Shown one piece after another: positions 16,310-26,060 of a DNA stretch of 49,441 bases. The translations under genes were made by a program, and so were the position numbers. Source of the DNA: an uncultured Alistipes sp. (lineage in GTDB: Bacteria > Bacteroidota > Bacteroidia > Bacteroidales > Rikenellaceae). Each line of letters begins with the position of its first letter. Position 1 is the stretch's first letter. Where the stretch lies: assembly GCA_944321175.1 (NCBI GenBank), contig CALUKI010000007.1, positions 1-49,441 of the forward strand, written 5' to 3'. The notes beneath the pieces are model-generated. The model saw nothing but the letters and a program-made list of their open reading frames with translations. It ran no database searches and was not told the origin of the DNA.

Positions 16310-17436
16310 AGGACTCCTTTGCTGCTCGGTATCTCATATTCGAAGGGGGTGCGCGCTACGGCCATGCGCAGGGCGCGGGCAAAGGCCTTGAAGATCGCCT
16401 CGGCCTTGTGGTGTTCATTCCCGCCGCGCGCAGCGATGTGCAGGTTGCAGCGCGCAGCGCAGCAGAACGAGTGGAAGAAGTGGCGCAGCAGTTCGGTCGG
16501 CAGGTCACCGATCCGCTCGCGGCGGAACTCGGCCTCCCACTCGAAACCGATACGGCCGCCGAAGTCGATCAGCACCATCGCCCGACAGTCGTCCATCGGC
16601 AGCACGAAGCCGTAACGGGCGATTCCGGCCTTCGAGCCCAGCGCCCGATCGACCGCCTCGCCCAGCACGATGGCCACATCCTCGACCGTATGGTGTTCAT
16701 CGACCTCCAGATCGCCCTGTGCATCGACCGACAGCAGGAATCCGCCGTGCCGGCCGATCTGGGACAGCATGTGGTCGAAAAATCCCACGCCCGTAGCGAT
16801 GCGCCCGCCGGCAGGCGATGCGTCGAGATCGAGCGTCACGGAGATCCGTGTCTCCAGCGTCTCCCGTGTGACGGTGACATGCCGCTCACCCCGACGGATA
16901 AACTCTGCAATGTCAGCCCACGACGCCGCAATGAAGACGCACCCCTCTTCGGCATCCGCTTCGCGCAGCAGCGCCCGTCCCTCCTCTTCGGAGGGCGCCA
17001 GCAGGATGCCGCGTGCTCCGAGGTTGCGGGCCAGCAGCATGTCGGTCGGTCGGTCGCCGATGACGTAGCTCGACGCAAGGTCGTATTCGTCCGTCAGGTA
17101 GCGGCCGAACATCCCCGTGCGGGGTTTGCGCGTCGGAGCGTTCTCCGTCTCGAAGGTGCGGTCGATCAGCTGGTCATCGAAGACGACGCCTTCGCCGCGC
17201 AGCGTCTCCAGCATCTTTTCATGAGGCGGCAGGAAATCGCTCTCCGGAAACGATGCGGTGCCCAGACCGTCCTGATTGGTCGCAAGGACCAGTTCGAAAC
17301 CGAGGCCGCCCAATCCTTTGAGCCCCGAAATGGCCCCCGGCACGAAGGAGAGTTTCTCAAGGCTGTCAACCTGCCGGTCGATGGGCGGTTCGGCGATGAT
17401 CGTACCGTCGCGATCGATAAACAATACCCGTTTCAT
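16306..17436 (-). CDS. hisB: Bifunctional histidinol-phosphatase / imidazoleglycerol-phosphate dehydratase HisB
   Basis: 376 residues with two enzymes fused as in enterobacteria. The N-terminal HAD phosphatase (1-165) starts FIDRDGTII with the Asp8/Asp10 nucleophile pair and later has VIGDRPTDM. The C-terminal dehydratase (about 180-376) has the metal-binding motifs FFDHML, DEHHTVEDV and HHKAEAIFKA. The frame is open upstream to 17847 but the HAD motif fixes the start at 17436, which overlaps the hisC stop by 4 nt. Confidence 0.96.
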   Translation of the reverse strand: MKRVLFIDRDGTIIAEPPIDRQVDSLEKLSFVPGAISGLKGLGGLGFELVLATNQDGLGTASFPESDFLPPHEKMLETLRGEGVVFDDQLIDRTFETENAPTRKPRTGMFGRYLTDEYDLASSYVIGDRPTDMLLARNLGARGILLAPSEEEGRALLREADAEEGCVFIAASWADIAEFIRRGERHVTVTRETLETRISVTLDLDASPAGGRIATGVGFFDHMLSQIGRHGGFLLSVDAQGDLEVDEHHTVEDVAIVLGEAVDRALGSKAGIARYGFVLPMDDCRAMVLIDFGGRIGFEWEAEFRRERIGDLPTELLRHFFHSFCCAARCNLHIAARGGNEHHKAEAIFKAFARALRMAVARTPFEYEIPSSKGVL

Positions 17437-18470
17437 AGGCTGAAGTTTTTGACAACGTCCAACACGCGGAGATTCTCCTCCGGCAACCCGACCGTGATGC
17501 GCAGACACCCTTCGCAACCGGCGATGCGCGAACGGTTGCGCACGATGACGCCCTTCCCGACAAGTGCCTGATAGAGGGCATCGGGTGCAGCCGTGCGCAC
17601 CAGCAGGAAGTTGGCATCGGAGGGATAGACCCGCTCCACACACGGACAGGCGGCAAGTGCGCGGGCCAGCGATGCCCGCTCCGTGCGGATCTGCGCAAGA
17701 TGCTGCGCAATCGGTCGTGCCAGCTGCTCCTCGGCAGCGCGCTGCGTAAGGCACGAAAGGTTGTAGGGATACTTGACCCGTGCGAAGAGCGAAACCACCT
17801 CCTCCGAGGCAAAGGCCAGGCCGATCCGCAAACCGGCCATCCCCCACGCCTTGGAGAGCGTCTGCAGGACAATCAGGTTCGGGAACTCGTCCAGACGCGG
17901 CAGGAAACCCCTGTCATCGGCGAAATCGATATAGGCTTCGTCGAGCACGACCATGCCGTCGAACGCCCGCAGCAGCCGTTCGATCTCGGCCGGCGGAAAG
18001 AGGTTGCCCGTCGGATTGTTCGGCGAACAGAGCCACATCAGGTGCGTATGTTCGTCGGCCGCAGCGAGCAGCGCATCGACCGGCAGCGAGAAATCCGCGT
18101 CGAGAGCGACTTCCCGCATCCCGACATCGTTCGTCGAGGCCGCAACACGGTACATGCCATAGGTCGGGGCGATCGACACGGCGTTGTCCACCCCCGGACG
18201 GCAAAAGATCCGGAAGGCCAGATCGATCGCCTCGTCGCTGCCGTTGCCGATAAAGATCCGGCGTGCATCGATCCCCTTGATCTCCGCAAGGCGCCGGCGA
18301 AGACGCCGCTGGTGCGGGTCGGGATACCGGTTGACACCGTTGTCGTAGGGGCTTTCGTTGGCGTCGAGCCACACGTCGATCGGCAGCCGGCCTTCGTCCT
18401 CGTCGCGCGCCGTAGAATAGGGATTCAGCGCAAGGATGTTCGGACGCACAAGCTCCTTCAAGGCCCTCAT
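17433..18470 (-). CDS. hisC: Histidinol-phosphate aminotransferase HisC
   Basis: PLP-dependent class I/II aminotransferase. 345 residues. LDANESPY (about 35-42) is the typical HisC N-terminus; CSPNNPTGN (148-156) and VLDEAYIDF bind the cofactor; Lys207 in TLSKAWG forms the Schiff base. The start at 18470 overlaps hisD by 4 nt, consistent with translational coupling through the operon. Confidence 0.96.
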   Translation of the reverse strand: MRALKELVRPNILALNPYSTARDEDEGRLPIDVWLDANESPYDNGVNRYPDPHQRRLRRRLAEIKGIDARRIFIGNGSDEAIDLAFRIFCRPGVDNAVSIAPTYGMYRVAASTNDVGMREVALDADFSLPVDALLAAADEHTHLMWLCSPNNPTGNLFPPAEIERLLRAFDGMVVLDEAYIDFADDRGFLPRLDEFPNLIVLQTLSKAWGMAGLRIGLAFASEEVVSLFARVKYPYNLSCLTQRAAEEQLARPIAQHLAQIRTERASLARALAACPCVERVYPSDANFLLVRTAAPDALYQALVGKGVIVRNRSRIAGCEGCLRITVGLPEENLRVLDVVKNFSL

Positions 18471-19762
18471 CGCACACCTCCTTTCAGACGGATCGTCACT
18501 GCCCGTGCATGCGCATCGAGTCCCTCGGCTTCGGCCATCGAAACGATCGTCGGGGACAGGGCCTCCAGCCCCCCGCGCGTAAGTTCCTGATAGGTGATAC
18601 GGCGCATGAAACTCTCCGTATTCACGCCGCTGTAAACACGCCCCCAACCGCCCGTAGGAAGCGTATGGTTCGTACCCGAAGCATAGTCGCCGGCACTTTC
18701 GGGCGAATAGTCGCCGATGAAGACGCTGCCGGCCGTCGGGATCCGTTCGGCCACCGGCCACGGATCGCGCAGCGCAAGGATCAGGTGTTCGGGTGCATAG
18801 TCCGCAGCAAAGTCGATCCGGTCGTCCGGATCGTCGAGAACGACGATCCCGCTGCCGGAGAGCGACTCCCGGATGATGGCGCCGCGGCTGCACATCGCGG
18901 CCTGCTCCCCGACGGCCTGGGCGACGGCTTGGGCAAAGGCCCTGTCGTCGCAGACAAGCATCGCACGGCTGTCGCCGCCATGCTCCGCCTGCGACAGCAG
19001 GTCGGCCGCCACAAATTCGGGCGACGCCCCCCGATCGGCCATCACCAGCACCTCGGAAGGGCCGGCCGGCAGGTCGATCGCCGCGTCTCCGACGCTGACC
19101 AGCTGTTTGGCCCGTGTGACATAGCGGTTTCCGGGGCCGAAGATCTTATCGACACGCGGAACGCTCTGCGTACCGTAGGCCATCGCCGCAATCGCCTGCG
19201 CACCGCCCAGCAGGAAGACCCGCTGCACGCCGCACAATCGTGCGGCATAGAGGATTTCGGGTGCGGCCATACCGTCACGGCGCGGCGGCGTGCAGAGCAC
19301 GACCTCGCTGCATCCGGCAATCCGGGCCGGCACGGCCAGCATCAGCACCGTCGAGAAGAGCGGCGCACGACCGCCAGGGACATAGAGCCCCACGCGGCGG
19401 ATCGGCACGGCCCGCTGCAGGCATCGGACGCCGGGCATCGTCTCGACCTCGACCGGCGAGGGCAGCTGTGCGCGGTGGAAAGCCTCGATATGGGCTTTGG
19501 CCGTCGCCATCGCATCGCGCAAGGCGGCGGGAAGCGTGCGGGCCGCTTCATCGAAACGGCTCTCCGGCACCTCGAACGTCGTCAGTTCTACGCCGTCGAT
19601 GCGCCGCACCAGCCCGCGCAGCGCCTCGTCGCCGCCTTCGCGGACCTGGGCAAGGATCTCCGCCACCTGCGCCGCAATGTCGTTGTCGTCGGGAGCAACC
19701 CGCGCCGTCAGCGACGGCCACAGCTCCCGCGACGGATTGTCGTAGATTTTTATCGTCTCCAT
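18467..19762 (-). CDS. hisD: Histidinol dehydrogenase HisD
   Basis: Zinc enzyme that oxidises histidinol to histidine in two NAD-dependent steps. 431 residues, the normal length. Recognisable strings are GLYVPGGRAP, KIFGPGNRYVTRAK, DLPAGPSEVLV, and the zinc and catalytic region QAEHGGDS. It begins 13 nt after the hisG stop. Confidence 0.97.
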   Translation of the reverse strand: METIKIYDNPSRELWPSLTARVAPDDNDIAAQVAEILAQVREGGDEALRGLVRRIDGVELTTFEVPESRFDEAARTLPAALRDAMATAKAHIEAFHRAQLPSPVEVETMPGVRCLQRAVPIRRVGLYVPGGRAPLFSTVLMLAVPARIAGCSEVVLCTPPRRDGMAAPEILYAARLCGVQRVFLLGGAQAIAAMAYGTQSVPRVDKIFGPGNRYVTRAKQLVSVGDAAIDLPAGPSEVLVMADRGASPEFVAADLLSQAEHGGDSRAMLVCDDRAFAQAVAQAVGEQAAMCSRGAIIRESLSGSGIVVLDDPDDRIDFAADYAPEHLILALRDPWPVAERIPTAGSVFIGDYSPESAGDYASGTNHTLPTGGWGRVYSGVNTESFMRRITYQELTRGGLEALSPTIVSMAEAEGLDAHARAVTIRLKGGVR

Positions 19763-19775
19763 ACGAATCGTCGAA

Positions 19776-20627
19776 TTATCGGATCATGTTTTCAAGCGCC
19801 AGCACCAGAATCCCTTCGGCTCCGATCGCCTTGAGACGCTCGATGCGCTCCCAAAGCTCCTTCTCGCCGATCACGGCGTGCATCGAGCACCACCCTTTCT
19901 GTGCCAGCGGCAGGATTGTCGGACTCCGCATCCCCGGAAGCAGCGCCGTGGCTTCGGCGATCTTCTCCTCCGGAAGGTTCATCAGCACATATTTCATTCC
20001 CCGGCTCTCCAGAATCGAGTTGAAACGGAACATCAGCTGTGACGCCTCGCGGCGTTTTCCCTCTTCGAGATCGGGTGTGCCGATCAGCACCGCTTCGCTG
20101 TGGAGCACCTGCTCGACCTCCGTCAGGCCGTTCGAGATCAGTGTGCTGCCCGACGATACGATGTCGAAGATCGCATCCGAGATACCCACCGCCGGCGCAA
20201 TCTCCACCGAACCTTCGATCCGATGGATCCGGGCATCGATCCCCCGCTCCGAGAAGTAACGCTGCAGGATATTGGGATACGACGTGGCAACGCGGCGGCC
20301 CCGGAAATAATCCAGCCCCGTATAGGCGACCTTGTCGGGCACGGCAAGCGACAGACGGCAGCTCCCGAAACCGAGGTTCATGAGCCGCTCGACCGGAAAG
20401 CCCCGTTCCTCCACCTCGTTCAGGCCGACGATGCCCAGATCGGCGACACCCATTGCAACGGTCTGCGGGATGTCGTCGTCGCGCAGGAACAACACTTCGA
20501 GCGGGAAGCCTTCGGCCCGCACGACAAGGCGCCGTTTCCCTTCGGCAACCACAATGCCCGCTTCGGCGAGCAGGCCGAGGCTCTGTTCATTGAGCCGGCC
20601 TTTGGCTTGAATGGCGATTCTCAACAT
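19776..20627 (-). CDS. hisG: ATP phosphoribosyltransferase HisG, long form
   Basis: First and feedback-controlled step of histidine synthesis. 283 residues, the long HisG type with a C-terminal ACT-like regulatory domain (about 215-283), so no HisZ partner is needed. The PRPP-binding loop (SGSTLISNGL) is near 180. First structural gene after a leader peptide and attenuator on the same strand. Confidence 0.96.
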   Translation of the reverse strand: MLRIAIQAKGRLNEQSLGLLAEAGIVVAEGKRRLVVRAEGFPLEVLFLRDDDIPQTVAMGVADLGIVGLNEVEERGFPVERLMNLGFGSCRLSLAVPDKVAYTGLDYFRGRRVATSYPNILQRYFSERGIDARIHRIEGSVEIAPAVGISDAIFDIVSSGSTLISNGLTEVEQVLHSEAVLIGTPDLEEGKRREASQLMFRFNSILESRGMKYVLMNLPEEKIAEATALLPGMRSPTILPLAQKGWCSMHAVIGEKELWERIERLKAIGAEGILVLALENMIR

Positions 20628-20705
20628 AGTATTCTGTTCTTGAATGGATTCTCCTTTCTCGTTTCACAGCTCTTCTCCTTTGGAAGATCGACCTTCCGAC
20701 ACAAA

Positions 20706-20741
20706 CAAAAAAGCCCACCGCCGACATTGGGGTGAGCCTTT
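20706..20741 (-). terminator. his operon attenuator terminator
   Basis: On the minus strand AAAGGCTCACC (20741-20731) pairs with GGTGGGCTTT (20719-20710), with one bulged G, and a run of six T follows. The 5' arm overlaps CACCCC (20734-20729), which can instead pair with GGGGTG (20791-20786) near the leader stop codon. That gives the terminator/antiterminator choice of a ribosome-controlled attenuator. Confidence 0.85.
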
Positions 20742-20779
20742 ATCTTGTATCCGCTTCCGTTTTCAGCGCATATACACGA

Positions 20780-20836
20780 TCATTCCACCCCTTGCGGCAA
20801 GCGGTGATGATGATGGATATGGTTGAAATTCTGCAT
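20780..20836 (-). CDS. hisL: his operon leader peptide
   Basis: 18-codon ORF MQNFNHIHHHHRLPQGVE, beginning 20 nt after the his promoter. Five of six consecutive codons (7-nt region around 20821-20804) are His (CAT ATC CAT CAT CAT CAC), the mark of a histidine leader peptide. RNA segment CACC-g-CTTG (20806-20798) inside the ORF pairs with CAAG-g-GGTG (20794-20786); a ribosome stalled on the His codons would block this pairing and free the second arm for the antiterminator. Confidence 0.88.
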   Translation of the reverse strand: MQNFNHIHHHHRLPQGVE

Positions 20837-20856
20837 GCGTTATTTTCCGTCTGGTG

Positions 20857-20888
20857 CAAATATAGGTTTTATTCCCGAATTTTCCAAA
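20857..20888 (-). promoter_or_regulatory. his operon promoter
   Basis: On the minus strand TTTG (20888-20885), a 20-nt spacer and TATATTTG (20864-20857) are a perfect -33/-7 pair. The leader peptide ATG lies 20 nt further on. Confidence 0.88.
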
Positions 20889-21072
20889 TTTTCGACTCGC
20901 TTTTCCTCTTCGTCCGCTCCCGATCCGCGACGCCGCCCGTATCGCCCGTATAAAAAGGGCATCCCGCAGAGACCTTGCCTTCACGCGATCGGTCCGCTTC
21001 GCCGGAACCTTTCGCTTCGGGGCCGGCCTGCGGGGAGCCGTCACCCGAACCGGCCGGGCAGACCGGCTCCGT

Positions 21073-22329
21073 TCAGGAACGCACCTGCCCATCCCCGACG
21101 ATCAGGTACTTGTAGGTGGTCAGTTCATGCAGCGCCATCGGCCCCCTTGCATGCAGCTTCTGCGTGCTGATCCCGATCTCGGCGCCCATGCCGAACTGCG
21201 CACCGTCGGTAAAGGCCGTCGAGACGTTGGCATAGACACACGCCGCATCGACCTCCCGCTGGTAACGGCGGATCGTCTGCGGATCTTCGGCGACGATTGC
21301 CTCGCTGTGCTGCGACGAGTAACGGGCGATATGCTCCAGCGCCTCGTCGAAGCTCCCCACCGTGCGGATCGACATGCGGTACGACAGAAACTCCGTGCCA
21401 TAGCTTGCTGCATCGGCCGCACGGAGCAGTTCGTCGGGATAGTGCCCGCGCAACGCCGCCAGCGCCTCTTCATCCGCCTCTATCACCACCCGTTTCCCCG
21501 CCAGCCGCCGGCACAGGGCCGGCAGATCGGACAGCCGGTCCCGATGGAGAATCAAACCGTCAAGAGCATTGCAGACACTGACCCGTCGGGTCTTTGCATT
21601 GAAGATGATCGCCGCACCCTTCTCCGTATCGCCCGACCGGTCGAAATAGAGGTGGCAGACCCCTGCACCGGTCTCGATCACCGGAACACGCGCATGCGTC
21701 CGGACATAATCGATCAGCCCCCGTCCGCCGCGCGGAATGACCAGATCGACATCCCCCGCCGCTTCGAGCAACTGCTGCGTCGCCTCATGACCCGGCGGCA
21801 GCAGCGTAAGCGTGTGCCTGTCGAAGCCGCAGCGGCGCAGCGTCTTCACGATCAGCGCGGCGATGGCGGCATTGGAGTCTGCGGCGTCGCTGCCGCCCTT
21901 CAGCACGCAGGCGCTTCCGGCCTTCACGCACAATGAAAAGACATCGAACCCGACATTGGGCCGTGCTTCGTAGATCACACCGATGACCCCGAACGGCACC
22001 GAGACCTTTTCGATGCGCATGCCGTTCGGGCGCACCGTCTGATCGAGAATACGCCCCAGCGGCGACGGCAGGGCCGCGACATTGCGCATGTCGGCGGCGA
22101 TGCCCCGCAGACGTGCAGGATCCAGCAGCAGACGGTCGTATTTGGGATCCGACGGATCCATACGCGCCAGATCGCGGGCATTGGCCTCAAGCAGCGGCTC
22201 CGTCTCCGCTTCGATGGTATCAGCCAAAGTCCGAAGCAGTTCGTCGATCCGTTCGGGAGCCGTCCGGTTCAACGCTCCGGCCGCACGCCGTGCGGCACGG
22301 AACAGTTCGTTCGAAGTATTCATATCCAT
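21073..22329 (-). CDS. proA: Gamma-glutamyl phosphate reductase ProA
   Basis: Second step of proline synthesis, NADPH-dependent. 418 residues of the aldehyde dehydrogenase fold. [15 protein letters not shown] and CVLKGGSDA are ProA hallmarks; the catalytic Cys lies in SVCNALDGL. Begins 3 nt after the proB stop. MDMNTSN allows an alternative start two codons later. Confidence 0.96.
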   Translation of the reverse strand: MDMNTSNELFRAARRAAGALNRTAPERIDELLRTLADTIEAETEPLLEANARDLARMDPSDPKYDRLLLDPARLRGIAADMRNVAALPSPLGRILDQTVRPNGMRIEKVSVPFGVIGVIYEARPNVGFDVFSLCVKAGSACVLKGGSDAADSNAAIAALIVKTLRRCGFDRHTLTLLPPGHEATQQLLEAAGDVDLVIPRGGRGLIDYVRTHARVPVIETGAGVCHLYFDRSGDTEKGAAIIFNAKTRRVSVCNALDGLILHRDRLSDLPALCRRLAGKRVVIEADEEALAALRGHYPDELLRAADAASYGTEFLSYRMSIRTVGSFDEALEHIARYSSQHSEAIVAEDPQTIRRYQREVDAACVYANVSTAFTDGAQFGMGAEIGISTQKLHARGPMALHELTTYKYLIVGDGQVRS

Positions 22330-22332
22330 CGG

Positions 22333-23475
22333 TCAGGATTCATCCAGATAGAGATAATCGTAATGGACAAGCGGCCGTGCACCCCGCCGTCCGGCATTGC
22401 GTCGCGCGCTGTCGCTGTCGCAGGCGACCTTGCCAGCTCCTATGGGACGGCCGTCGGGAGCGAGGATCCGCACGATGTCGTCCTTCTCGAAGGAACCCTC
22501 AACGCGGCTTACGCCCACCGGCAGCAGGCTGACCGCACGCGGCCCGACAAGCGCCTCGAAAGCCTCCTGCGTCACATGAATCACCCCCTTGGCAAAGCCT
22601 TCCGAATGGGCGATCCACTTCTTGACACCCGAAATCGGATGCCGCGCCGCCACGAAGCGCGTACAGAGGGTCGTACTTCCCTCAGCCAGCAGGTCGGGCA
22701 GGATGTCGTCACGCCGGCCGTTGGCGATCATCACCTCGATCCCCTCGGCCGCGACCTTGCGGGCGATGCGGCTCTTGGTAAGCATGCCGCCGCGTCCGAA
22801 CGACGAACGGCCGTCCCTGACAAAGGCCGAAAGATCGCCCGCTCCCGGGTCGATCTCACGGATCACCTCCGAGGCCGGATCCGACGGATCGCCGTTCCAG
22901 ATCCCATCGACATTGCTCAGCAGCACCAGCGCCTCGGCATCCATCATCGTCGAAAGGAGTCCCGACAGTTCGTCGTTGTCCGTAAACATCAACTCCGTCA
23001 CCGACACCGTATCGTTTTCGTTGACGATCGGCACGACACCCGCCGCAAGCATCGCGTGCATGCTGTTGCGTTGATTCAGGTAGTGCCGCCGCGTCTCGAA
23101 ATCCTGCTTCGTCGTCAGCACCTGTCCGCAGACGATGCCCCGTTCGCGAAAGAGTTCGTAATAGCGGCGGATGAGTTTCACCTGCCCGACAGCCGAATAG
23201 AGTTGCCGCGCCGAGACATCGTCCAACCGCCGATCGACATGCACCTCGCCCCGTCCCGACGCCACAGCGCCCGAAGAGACGAGGATCGTCTCCACACCGG
23301 CATCGTGCAGGCGGGCAAGCTGTCCGACCAGCTGCGCCATGCGCTCCTCGTCGAGCGTGCCGTCGCGCCGCGTGAGGACGTTGCTCCCCACCTTGACGAC
23401 AATACGCCGGAAACGACAAGGCTTCGGCACTGCCCCGGCGGCACTCCTGTCCCTCCGTATCTCCTTCGAATCCAT
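22333..23475 (-). CDS. proB: Glutamate 5-kinase ProB with PUA domain
   Basis: First step of proline synthesis and the usual point of proline feedback. 380 residues. The amino-acid kinase domain starts with VVKVGSNVLT (about 27-36) and contains PIVNENDTVS and FTDNDELSGLLS. The C-terminal PUA domain (about 280-370) is present, as in proline-sensitive enzymes. A GGAGG lies just before the ATG. It starts 36 nt after thrC, so it may be read from the thr transcript. Confidence 0.95.
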   Translation of the reverse strand: MDSKEIRRDRSAAGAVPKPCRFRRIVVKVGSNVLTRRDGTLDEERMAQLVGQLARLHDAGVETILVSSGAVASGRGEVHVDRRLDDVSARQLYSAVGQVKLIRRYYELFRERGIVCGQVLTTKQDFETRRHYLNQRNSMHAMLAAGVVPIVNENDTVSVTELMFTDNDELSGLLSTMMDAEALVLLSNVDGIWNGDPSDPASEVIREIDPGAGDLSAFVRDGRSSFGRGGMLTKSRIARKVAAEGIEVMIANGRRDDILPDLLAEGSTTLCTRFVAARHPISGVKKWIAHSEGFAKGVIHVTQEAFEALVGPRAVSLLPVGVSRVEGSFEKDDIVRILAPDGRPIGAGKVACDSDSARRNAGRRGARPLVHYDYLYLDES

Positions 23476-23511
23476 CTCCTCCGTCCGTTCCTGTTATAAT
23501 ATTATAATGCG

Positions 23512-24813
23512 TTATCGCGACAACAGATACGCCTTGAACTCCCCGTAGCCGGCACCGAGGCGCACGGTTCTTTTTTCACGCCCCGCAAAAGCCTGCAACT
23601 GCGCCGGAATCTCCACGGAACGGCCCGTAATCGGCTCCACCGCATCGAAGAACTTCGCGGGATGCGCCGTTTCGAGGAAAAAGCCCGTCTCACCCGGCTG
23701 CAGATCCTCGCACAACGCCGCATAGGCGCACGTCCCATGCGGATCGAGCAGGTAACCGGTACGGGCCAGCGTCCGGCGCAGCGTCCGGCGGATCGCATCG
23801 TCGTCGTAGCGGAAGCCCCGCACGTCGGCACGCATCGCCACCGCCGACGACCCGTACAGATCGAGCATCCGTGCAAAGTTGCTCGGATTGCCCACATCCA
23901 TCGCATTGGCCAACGTGCGGACGGACGGACGCGGCGTATAGGTTCCCGTTCGCAGGTACTCGTACACCACATCGTTGGCATTGTTGGCCGCAAGGAAACG
24001 GACGACCGGCAGTCCCATGCGTTTGGCGATCAGTCCGGCCGTGAGATTGCCGAAATTGCCGCTCGGCACGCTCACGACGACCGGAGCCGTCACACCCTGC
24101 GCCCGCAGCTGCGCATAAGCGTAAAAGTAGTAGATCGACTGCGGCAGCAGCCGTGCGACGTTGATCGAATTGGCCGAGGTAAGACGCAGCCGCCCATGCA
24201 GCGGCGCATCGGAAAAGGCGCTCTTGACCAACCGCTGGCAGTCGTCGAACGTACCGTCGATCTCCACCGCCGTGACATTGCGGCCCAGCGTGGTGAACTG
24301 CTTCTCCTGAATCTCGCTCACCTTGCCCGACGGATAGAGGACGACCACATTGACCCCCTCGACACCGAGGAATCCATTGGCGACCGCACCTCCCGTATCG
24401 CCCGACGTGGCGACGAGCACCGTCACCGGAACCCCGTCCTGACGCCCTGCAAAGTGTGCCAGCAGCCGCGCCATGAAACGCGCCCCGACATCCTTGAAAG
24501 CCATCGTCGGCCCGTGAAAGAGCTCGAGCGCACGGATATTCCGATCGACCTCGACCAACGGAATGTCGAAATCGAAGGTCTCCTCGACGATCCGCTGCAG
24601 CACTGCGGCAGGGACATCCCCGCCGAACAACGCCTCCGCCACGCGCAGGGCGACCTGCGGCAATGTCCTGCCGCCTATCGTATCGAAGAATGAATCCGGC
24701 AGCCGTTCGATCCGTTCCGGCATATAAAGCCCCCTGTCGGGTGCCAAACCCGCCACGACCGCCTCGCCGAGCGAGACCGCCGGAGCCTGACGGTTGGTGC
24801 TGTAATACTTCAT
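23512..24813 (-). CDS. thrC: Threonine synthase ThrC
   Basis: PLP enzyme that converts O-phosphohomoserine to threonine. 433 residues. The N-terminus MKYYSTNRQ and the cofactor lysine Lys107 in GPTMAFKDVGARF are typical of bacterial type ThrC; SGDTGGAVANGF and SVPSGNFGNLTAG bind the phosphate of PLP. The start is placed at 24813 by homology of the N-terminus; the open frame continues upstream. It follows the proposed homoserine kinase by 22 nt. Confidence 0.95.
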   Translation of the reverse strand: MKYYSTNRQAPAVSLGEAVVAGLAPDRGLYMPERIERLPDSFFDTIGGRTLPQVALRVAEALFGGDVPAAVLQRIVEETFDFDIPLVEVDRNIRALELFHGPTMAFKDVGARFMARLLAHFAGRQDGVPVTVLVATSGDTGGAVANGFLGVEGVNVVVLYPSGKVSEIQEKQFTTLGRNVTAVEIDGTFDDCQRLVKSAFSDAPLHGRLRLTSANSINVARLLPQSIYYFYAYAQLRAQGVTAPVVVSVPSGNFGNLTAGLIAKRMGLPVVRFLAANNANDVVYEYLRTGTYTPRPSVRTLANAMDVGNPSNFARMLDLYGSSAVAMRADVRGFRYDDDAIRRTLRRTLARTGYLLDPHGTCAYAALCEDLQPGETGFFLETAHPAKFFDAVEPITGRSVEIPAQLQAFAGREKRTVRLGAGYGEFKAYLLSR

Positions 24814-24835
24814 GTCATCTGTTTCAATTGGGTGG

Positions 24836-26053
24836 TTACTGCTCCCCGCGAATGAAGAGCTCGATAAATTCATCGCCCCTCAAATGGCCGTAGCGGCCGT
24901 TTCGGGCCGACAGTTCGTCGTATGTCCGCACATCGTCGGGACGGCACCCCGTCCGCCAGATCGTAAAGGGTACGGCCGCGGCCGTATGGGTGCGCAGGCG
25001 GCAGGGAGTCGGATGATCGGGCAGAATCGCCAGCGATACCGGCTCCGCCCATTTCGACAGTGCGTCGAACAGCGGCCCCACGACCCGCGAATCGAGATTC
25101 TCGATCGTGCGGACCTTCAGCGCCGCATCGCCCTCATGCCCCGCTTCGTCGCTCGCCTCGACATGCAGGAAGACAAAATCCTGCTCCTCCAGGGCCCGAA
25201 GCGCGGCAGCAGCCTTGCCTTCGTAATTCGTATCGTACAGACCCGTTGCGCCCTCCACGACGATCGGTTCCAAACCCGCATAGATGCCGATTCCCTTGAT
25301 CAGATCGACCGCCGAGATGACCGAACCGCTGCGGACCTCCGCATAACGCTGCTGCAGGGTCTCCATCCGGGGCCGGCAGCCTGCCGACCAGGGCCAGATG
25401 CTGTTGGCCGGATCCTTGCCCGCAGCCCGCCGCTGCCGGTTGACCGGATGGTCGGCCAGCAGCCGTTGCGAACGGATGATCAGGTCATTCAGCAGACGCG
25501 CCGTCGGCTCCGCCTCCGGAACCGTCGCACGGACAAGTTCTTCGGCATACGGATGACCCGGAACATCGTGCGGGGGCACCGTGACGATGCGTTTGTCGCC
25601 GCCCCGGATCTTGAGCAGATGCCGGTAGGAGACGCCCGGATAAAACTGCACGGTGTCGCCGCCCAACTGCGACTGAAGACATTCGATCAGCTCCGTCGCC
25701 TCCTCCGTCGGGATATGCCCCGCCGAATGGTTCTTGATGCGCTCCTCCTCGACCGTAATCAGGTTGCAGCGCAGAACCGTTTCGTCCGGCGCAATCTCCA
25801 CGCCCATGCTGGCAGCCTCCAACGCCCCGCGTCCTTCGAAGACGCGCGCCACATCATAACCCAGCAGCGACAGGTGGGCGATCTCGCTCCCCGGATGGAA
25901 TCCTTCGGGAACCGTGTCGAGCAAACCCGACGCACCCGATGCCGCCACACGGTCCATCGCCGGTGTCCGCGCCGCCTGAAGCGGCGTACGTCCGCCGAGT
26001 TCCGCGACCGGCTCATCGGCCATGCCGTCGCCCAGGATGATGAGATATTTCAT
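24836..26053 (-). CDS. Phosphoglycerate mutase-like proposed homoserine kinase
   Basis: 405 residues of the alkaline phosphatase/iPGM superfamily, archaeal ApgM type. Metal-binding motifs are all present: LGDGMAD at the N-terminus, KNHSAGHIPT, HVEASDEAGHEGD and ILPDHPTP. Proteins of this subfamily encoded between thrA and thrC are catalogued as a proposed homoserine kinase (TIGR02535), a non-orthologous replacement of ThrB; here it sits exactly there, and no GHMP-type thrB is present. The alternative is a true glycolytic mutase, which location argues against. It starts 7 nt after the thrA stop. Confidence 0.85.
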   Translation of the reverse strand: MKYLIILGDGMADEPVAELGGRTPLQAARTPAMDRVAASGASGLLDTVPEGFHPGSEIAHLSLLGYDVARVFEGRGALEAASMGVEIAPDETVLRCNLITVEEERIKNHSAGHIPTEEATELIECLQSQLGGDTVQFYPGVSYRHLLKIRGGDKRIVTVPPHDVPGHPYAEELVRATVPEAEPTARLLNDLIIRSQRLLADHPVNRQRRAAGKDPANSIWPWSAGCRPRMETLQQRYAEVRSGSVISAVDLIKGIGIYAGLEPIVVEGATGLYDTNYEGKAAAALRALEEQDFVFLHVEASDEAGHEGDAALKVRTIENLDSRVVGPLFDALSKWAEPVSLAILPDHPTPCRLRTHTAAAVPFTIWRTGCRPDDVRTYDELSARNGRYGHLRGDEFIELFIRGEQ

Positions 26054-26060
26054 AACGTTG

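Noticed and set aside
23494..23507. TTATAATATTATAA palindrome between thrC and proB as an operator
   Set aside because: Only 14 bp of pure A/T in a 36-nt gap; no second site or promoter box supports a regulatory role.
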